Shown piece after piece: positions 6,481 through 9,895 of a stretch of DNA of 9,895 nt. Each line of letters opens with the position of its first letter. The first letter of the stretch is position 1. This DNA is from Rhodospirillaceae bacterium (GTDB lineage Bacteria; Pseudomonadota; Alphaproteobacteria; Rhodospirillales; Magnetospirillaceae). The stretch is from positions 1 to 9,895 of the forward strand of contig JASLCK010000093.1 of NCBI GenBank assembly GCA_030151865.1. The letters are read 5' to 3'. Made by a program: the position numbers and the translations under genes. The notes beneath the pieces are model-generated. The model was not told the origin of the DNA. It was given only the letters and a program-made list of their open reading frames with translations, and searched no databases.

Positions 6481-7032
6481 ATGGATTTCTGGACGGTCAC
6501 ACTGATCAGCCTTATCGCCGGGCTGATCCTGGTCATTGGCGGTGCCCTGGTGATCTATATGGGATCACTGGTCAAAAGCGCCTATGAGCTGAAGGTGGAA
6601 ATCCAGTCCGACGTGGACGAAGGGCTGCGCCGGGTCGAGGAAGAGACCGACAAGAAAAGCCGCTGGATCAAACGCGATCTGGTGGAAGAAATTGAAAAGA
6701 TCAAAACCAATCTGACCACCGACAACACCCGTCGCTTCAACGAGTTGATGGAAGGCGCCAACGCCCGCATGAGCCAGTTGGAAGAAACCATCAAGCGCGA
6801 GCGGGAAACTTCGGCCCGGGTGATCGAAGGGCTGCGTCATGACGTCATGGTTTTGGATCAGCGACTGCGCGCCATGAAGCGCGGCCAAAAGGCCGAGGAC
6901 GAAGCCCAGGCCACCGCCGAGGATGGGGCCAGCGCGCCCCAGGCAGACCCAGCGCCTGCCCTGCCCGCGCCCAGTCAGCCGCCTTTCGTGGTGCCCAAGA
7001 TGGCCGTACCGCCAACCCTGAAGGAAGTTTGA
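6481..7032 (+). CDS. Membrane-anchored coiled-coil protein of unknown function
   Basis: I do not recognise this 183-residue protein. It has one N-terminal membrane segment (about 5-29, TLISLIAGLILVIGGALVIY), then a long charged helix from about 35 to 135, rich in Glu, Lys and Arg with heptad-like spacing (DEGLRRVEEETDKKSRW; LEETIKRERE), expected to form a coiled coil. The tail (about 136-183) is Ala/Pro-rich and disordered (APQADPAPALPAPSQPP). With few positive residues before the membrane segment and many after, the long part is probably cytoplasmic (inference). GAGGG at 6466-6470 supports the start. It is divergent from the glutamine-synthetase-like gene, and its stop directly abuts the stop of the convergent LysR gene. 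A scaffold or membrane-organising role is possible, but nothing in the sequence names a function. Confidence 0.75.
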   Translation: MDFWTVTLISLIAGLILVIGGALVIYMGSLVKSAYELKVEIQSDVDEGLRRVEEETDKKSRWIKRDLVEEIEKIKTNLTTDNTRRFNELMEGANARMSQLEETIKRERETSARVIEGLRHDVMVLDQRLRAMKRGQKAEDEAQATAEDGASAPQADPAPALPAPSQPPFVVPKMAVPPTLKEV

Positions 7033-7905
7033 TCACCCGGCCTGGGATAAAACCCGGCGCAAAAAGCTGGTCAAACAATCCACCGCCGCCGATGAGGACG
7101 CCGGATTGCGCAGCAGCGCGATTTCCAACTCGCCCAGGGACGGCAGGCCCTGTTCTTCGCCAATGATCTGCAAGCCCGGCGGTACGCTGCACAAAGCCAC
7201 CCCGGCCACAGCCAACCCCGCCTGCACCACCGCCGCCAAACCGAACAGGCTGGCGCTGGAATAAGTGCAGCGATAGGCCCGTTCCTGCTCGGCCAGAGCC
7301 TTGACCACCGTGGCGCGGGCGGCGCAGCCCTGTTCAAATAAAGCCACCGGCAGGGGATATTCTTCCCACGGCATATGGCTGGGCGAAGCAACCCACACCA
7401 TCGGCACCCGCTTCAACACCTCGACCGGCTGGTCGAACAGACGGGTGACAATGGCCAAATCGATGCGGTTGCTTGCCAGCAGCCTGTTGAGCGAGGTGGA
7501 GGGTTCGCACACCACCTCGACACTGACCAGGGGATGCTCGGACGCAAACTGCGCCAGCACTGGCGGCAGCAGAAAAGCGGCATAATCGTCGGGCAGCCCC
7601 AGACGGACCGTCCCCACCTCCTCCGGCCGGGTCATCTTGCTCCAGAGCTCATCGGACAATTTCAATAGACGACGGGCATGAACCAGGAAGTCCGCCCCCG
7701 CCGCATTGGGCGTGACGGCTTTCGAACCACGCACCAGCAACGGTTTGCCGATGGATTGCTCCAACCGCTGGATTTGCATGCTGACCGCCGACTGGCTGCG
7801 CCCCAAACGCGGCGCGGCGGCGGAAAAGCTGCCAGCTTCGACCACCGTGACAAAAGCGCGCAACAAAGCGAGATCAAGCGGAGCATGTGTCATGGTTATC
7901 AGCAT
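7033..7905 (-). CDS. LysR-family transcriptional regulator
   Basis: A 290-residue regulator. The N-terminal winged helix-turn-helix (about 10-68) is typical: DLALLRAFVTVVEAGSFSAAAPRLGRSQSAVSMQIQRLE in segments, then GKPLLVRGSKAVTPNAAG. A linker helix and a periplasmic-binding-protein-like effector domain follow (about 97-290), starting TVRLGLPDDYAAFLLPP. The effector is unknown. It is divergent from the DMT permease gene with an 82-base gap containing a perfect inverted repeat, so it most likely controls that permease and itself (classic LysR layout, inference). Two starts are possible: ATG at 7905, whose upstream base touches the inverted repeat, or ATG at 7893 (MTHAPLDL). Neither has a clear ribosome site; 7893 would leave 12 bases more room. 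The gene ends against the convergent coiled-coil gene with no terminator between them. Confidence 0.92.
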   Translation of the reverse strand: MLITMTHAPLDLALLRAFVTVVEAGSFSAAAPRLGRSQSAVSMQIQRLEQSIGKPLLVRGSKAVTPNAAGADFLVHARRLLKLSDELWSKMTRPEEVGTVRLGLPDDYAAFLLPPVLAQFASEHPLVSVEVVCEPSTSLNRLLASNRIDLAIVTRLFDQPVEVLKRVPMVWVASPSHMPWEEYPLPVALFEQGCAARATVVKALAEQERAYRCTYSSASLFGLAAVVQAGLAVAGVALCSVPPGLQIIGEEQGLPSLGELEIALLRNPASSSAAVDCLTSFLRRVLSQAG

Positions 7906-7935
7906 AACGAATAGATCGTCTCAAATCTATTCGTT
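7906..7935. promoter_or_regulatory. Inverted repeat, probable LysR operator between the regulator and permease genes
   Basis: AACGAATAGAT (7906-7916) and ATCTATTCGTT (7925-7935) are perfect 11-base arms with an 8-base spacer. The centre holds several T-N11-A type spacings expected of LysR boxes. It lies immediately upstream of the first possible LysR start and 52 bases before the permease start, the usual place for an autoregulatory and activating site. Its length and perfection are well above chance for so short a gap. Confidence 0.75.
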
Positions 7936-7987
7936 TGATTGAAATCGCTCATCGCGGCAGCTTTCTCCCAACGGATGGAGAAGAACC

Positions 7988-8914
7988 ATGACCGCAAACT
8001 TCATAGAAAAACATCCTGCCGCCACACTGGCCCTCACCATGGGGGCTTTGGGCAGTATCGGCGCCTGCGCCACCGAAGCCGGCCTGGATCCGGTCACGAC
8101 GGTGTTCTGGCGCTGCCTGTTCGCCACCTTGTTTCTGGGCGGCTGGTGCCTGGCTAAAGGGTATCTGCGCGATCCCAGCATCACCCTGTCCCGGTTGGGC
8201 ATAGCCGTGTTGGGCGGGGTCTGCATCGTGCTGAACTGGGTCGCCTTCTTTGCCGGGATATCCCTGACATCCATCGCCACCACCACCATCGTCTATCACG
8301 TCCAACCGTTTTTCGTGGTGCTGATCGGGGCGCTGTTCCTGGGCGAACCCATCACCCGCCCTCAATTGGGCTGGATGCTGGCGGCATTTCTTGGGGTAAC
8401 GCTGGCCAGTGGCCTGGTGGCTTCGCCCCAGGCCATCAGCACCAACTGGATATGGGGGATTGTCCTGACCCTGATCTCAGCCCTGCTTTATGCAGCGGCC
8501 ACCATTCTGGCCAAGCGGTTCGGCGCGCTGCGCCCTGAAATCACGGCGTTCAGTCAAACCGTTGCGGGCGTCCTGCTGCTGGCCCCGTTCGCCACACTCA
8601 ATCAAAGCATCGGCCTGCAAAGCTGGGGCTGGCTGGCGACCATCGGCCTATTCCATACCGGCATCGCCTATGTGCTGATGTATGCCACCTATCCCCGCCT
8701 GACCACGCCGGTCATCGGCGGACTGACCTTTGTCTATCCGCTATCAGCCATCCTGATCGACTGGAAGATTTATCACCACCCACTGACCCTGACCCAGGGA
8801 GCCGGTATTTTACTGATTGCCTTGGGAACGTTAGGTGTGAAGTTGGGATGGGGCTCGTCCTTGGGCAAACTCCCCTCTCGTCTGCCCCCCACCTTGGATG
8901 AGGAAAATGCCTGA
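7988..8914 (+). CDS. DMT-superfamily (EamA) inner-membrane transporter
   Basis: A 308-residue, very hydrophobic protein with two EamA repeats (about 12-142 and 154-286) and probably ten membrane helices. Family marks are W.R near the start (VFWRCLFATLF, 39-49), TSIATTTIVYHVQPFFVVLIGALFLGE in segments around 94-120 with the conserved P...LGE, and in the second half TFVYPLSAILIDW (247-259). DMT/EamA proteins export amino acids, metabolites or drugs; the substrate here is not predictable. A strong ribosome site, GGAGAAG (7978-7984), precedes the ATG. The divergent LysR gene and shared operator suggest that it is induced by its substrate or a related compound. The C-terminal tail after the last helix (about 287-308) is hydrophilic. 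No clear terminator follows. Confidence 0.92.
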   Translation: MTANFIEKHPAATLALTMGALGSIGACATEAGLDPVTTVFWRCLFATLFLGGWCLAKGYLRDPSITLSRLGIAVLGGVCIVLNWVAFFAGISLTSIATTTIVYHVQPFFVVLIGALFLGEPITRPQLGWMLAAFLGVTLASGLVASPQAISTNWIWGIVLTLISALLYAAATILAKRFGALRPEITAFSQTVAGVLLLAPFATLNQSIGLQSWGWLATIGLFHTGIAYVLMYATYPRLTTPVIGGLTFVYPLSAILIDWKIYHHPLTLTQGAGILLIALGTLGVKLGWGSSLGKLPSRLPPTLDEENA

Positions 8915-8988
8915 CGGCAAATCCTGACCAGACAGGCAAGATAGATCGAATTTTATTCAAAAAATAACAATCTTCCTCTTCCTGAATT

Positions 8989-9004
8989 TGTGAACATGGT
9001 TACA
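8989..9004 (+). promoter_or_regulatory. CRP-like site upstream of the solute-binding protein gene
   Basis: TGTGA (8989-8993), six bases, TTACA (9000-9004) matches nine of ten fixed bases of the CRP consensus TGTGA-N6-TCACA. It lies 38 bases before the ATG at 9042 and overlaps a possible -10 (TACACT, 9001-9006). The position suggests repression rather than activation if it is real. The rest of the gap after the permease gene (8915-9041) contains an AT-rich stretch at about 8948-8972. Confidence 0.35.
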
Positions 9005-9021
9005 CTGCCGGGCGGGGCAGT
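9004..9021 (+). promoter_or_regulatory. Short hairpin in the leader of the solute-binding protein gene
   Basis: ACTGCC (9004-9009) and GGCAGT (9016-9021) form a 6-bp GC-rich stem with a 6-base loop just upstream of the ribosome site AGGAAGG (9027-9033). It may stabilise the message or modulate translation. It is too short to name as a riboswitch. Confidence 0.3.
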
Positions 9022-9041
9022 CGTTCAGGAAGGGTGCATCA

Positions 9042-9785
9042 ATGCGCAAGGCTTTGTCCGCCGCCGCTGTTTGGTTGGCGTTTCTGGTTCCCGCCCACGC
9101 CGAGACTTATGTGGTTGGCGTCGAGGGCATCGACTACAAACCCAACGGTTGGGTAGAAAACGGCGAATATGTCGGCTATGGCCGCGCCGTTTTGGATGCC
9201 TGGGCCAAAGACCGGCACCATACCTTGCGCTATCGTCCGATGCCGGTGCAGCGCCTGTTCAGCGAGTTGCTGCAAGGCGTGATCGACTTCAAATATCCCG
9301 ACTCCCCCCACTGGCAGCAGGCCATGAAGGAAGGCAAGCCCGTCACCTATAGCGAGCCCGTCGCCGCTTTTGTCGATGGCGTGATGGTACTGCCGGAAAA
9401 CAAGGGCAAAGGCGCTGCCAACCTGCACAGTTTGGGAATCCTGCACGGTTTCACCGCCTGGGATTACCTGGATGTGCAAAAGGCGGGGAAAATCAGCATC
9501 AACGAAAACCCGGTGCTGGCCGCCCTGCTGCAACAGGACCTGAACAAGCGGGTGGACGGCATCTATATCAGCATCGCCGTTGCCCAATATCAGTTGGACA
9601 AGGTCTTGAAGCAACCCGACGCCCTGGTCTTCGACCCCGGCCTGCCCCATTCCAAGGGGGCCTACACCCTGTCCAGCCTGAAACACCCAGAAGCCATCGC
9701 CGATTTCAACGCCTGGATGGCGCAAAACCCCACAGTCGTGGCCCGACTGAAGGAAGAATACGGCATCGAAAAGGGCTTCCAGTAA
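9042..9785 (+). CDS. Periplasmic solute-binding protein, family 3 (orphan)
   Basis: A 247-residue protein with a signal peptide (residues 1-20, cleavage after AHA before ETYVVG). The mature part is one family 3 solute-binding domain: VVGVEGIDYKPNGWVENGEYVGYGRAVLDAWAK in segments at 23-56, RYRPMPVQRLFSELLQGVIDF (63-83), VTYSEPVAAFVDGVMVLPE (101-119), and the domain-closing helix IADFNAWMAQNP. The Ser/Thr and Arg pattern that holds the amino acid carboxylate in classical members is not obvious: the segment reads FKYPDSPHWQQAMKEGKPVTYS. The ligand is therefore unknown. No permease or ATPase gene lies beside it, so it may serve a distant transporter or act as a sensor. The ribosome site AGGAAGG and a downstream terminator make it a single-gene unit. 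Confidence 0.87.
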   Translation: MRKALSAAAVWLAFLVPAHAETYVVGVEGIDYKPNGWVENGEYVGYGRAVLDAWAKDRHHTLRYRPMPVQRLFSELLQGVIDFKYPDSPHWQQAMKEGKPVTYSEPVAAFVDGVMVLPENKGKGAANLHSLGILHGFTAWDYLDVQKAGKISINENPVLAALLQQDLNKRVDGIYISIAVAQYQLDKVLKQPDALVFDPGLPHSKGAYTLSSLKHPEAIADFNAWMAQNPTVVARLKEEYGIEKGFQ

Positions 9786-9810
9786 GCCGCGGCGCTTGGT
9801 GTCATGAACA

Positions 9811-9844
9811 AAAGCCCCCGGATGACCACTCATCCGGGGGCTTT
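9811..9844. terminator. Rho-independent terminator after the solute-binding protein gene, probably bidirectional
   Basis: AAAGCCCCCGGATG (9811-9824) and CATCCGGGGGCTTT (9831-9844) form a perfect 14-bp stem, extendable by an A-T pair. On the plus strand it ends in TTT followed by GTCGTTT; on the minus strand it is followed by TTTGTTC. It begins 25 bases after the stop at 9785. It closely resembles the terminator at 4928-4966. Confidence 0.85.
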
Positions 9845-9869
9845 GTCGTTTCAGAAGACCGCTTGACGA

Positions 9870-9895
9870 TCAGATGTCGTAATTCAGCAAAACCG
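9870..9895 (-). CDS. Possible C-terminal end of a convergent gene entering from the right edge
   Basis: On the minus strand one frame reads VLLNYDI and then TGA (9872-9870), 26 bases before the shared terminator. Tail-to-tail placement with a bidirectional terminator between is the same layout as at 4903-4965, which is the main reason to suggest a gene here. Eight codons cannot identify a family, and the reading could be accidental. Confidence 0.3.

Noticed and set aside
6300..6536. N-terminal extension of the glutamine-synthetase-like protein (79 extra residues)
   Set aside because: The extension is Arg/Ser-rich, unlike any GS family N-terminus, and would overlap the start of the divergent gene at 6481.
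5343..6587. Plus-strand 414-codon frame opposite the glutamine-synthetase-like gene
   Set aside because: It is antisense to a gene with all GS catalytic residues, and it overlaps the real plus-strand gene at 6481 in another frame.
8908..8938. Possible terminator after the EamA permease gene (TGCCTG ... CAGGCA)
   Set aside because: The stem is only 6 bp with a 19-base loop and there is no T run after it.
9039..9833. Minus-strand 264-codon frame opposite the solute-binding protein
   Set aside because: It mirrors a gene with a signal peptide and a recognisable binding domain; the product is repetitive and Gly/Gln/Val-rich.
1..9895. Search for tRNA, rRNA, CRISPR, transposase, integrase or toxin-antitoxin genes
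   Set aside because: No cloverleaf, repeated spacers, terminal inverted repeats, recombinase motifs or small toxin/antitoxin pairs were seen on either strand.

Overview
The window looks like a piece of a GC-rich alphaproteobacterial chromosome, probably Rhodospirillales (Magnetospirillum-like). This is inferred from codon use, gene style and the kinds of genes present; no marker gene such as rRNA is visible. It holds nine complete protein-coding genes, one clear 5' fragment at the left edge and a possible 3' fragment at the right edge. There are no RNA genes, insertion sequences, CRISPR arrays or phage genes. It reads as ordinary chromosome, not as an island.

Left block (1-1376, minus strand): the start of a PotG/PotA-type polyamine ABC transporter ATPase lies downstream of a PotF-type periplasmic putrescine-binding protein, the same order as in potFGHI. 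A terminator-like hairpin sits between them and probably sets expression of the binding protein above that of the ATPase. Next on the plus strand is an exported protein (1651-3219) that joins five Sel1-like repeats to a trypsin-like (HtrA-type, PDZ-less) serine protease, closed by a strong terminator.

Middle block: a two-gene operon with an ATGA overlap (3450-4903) encodes the alpha and beta subunits of a family I CoA-transferase of the acetoacetyl/3-oxoacid class. It converges on a glutamine-synthetase-family gene (4965-6299, minus) that keeps the catalytic residues but lacks the adenylylation tyrosine motif. That is what gamma-glutamylpolyamine synthetases (PuuA type) look like. With the PotF/PotG genes 3.6 kb away on the same strand, the window suggests polyamine import followed by gamma-glutamylation. 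A link of the CoA-transferase to this pathway is not shown.

Right block: a membrane-anchored coiled-coil protein of unknown function (6481-7032) runs head-on into a LysR regulator (7033-7905, minus), with the two stop codons touching. The LysR gene is divergent from a DMT/EamA permease (7988-8914). The gap between them holds a perfect 11-bp-arm inverted repeat, the likely operator. The last full gene (9042-9785) is an orphan family 3 periplasmic solute-binding protein with a CRP-like site upstream and a terminator downstream.

The best candidates for follow-up are the Sel1-repeat/protease fusion, the altered PotF ligand pocket, the unusual CoA-transferase motifs, and the LysR/DMT operator. 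I found no convincing evidence of a wholly new multi-gene system.
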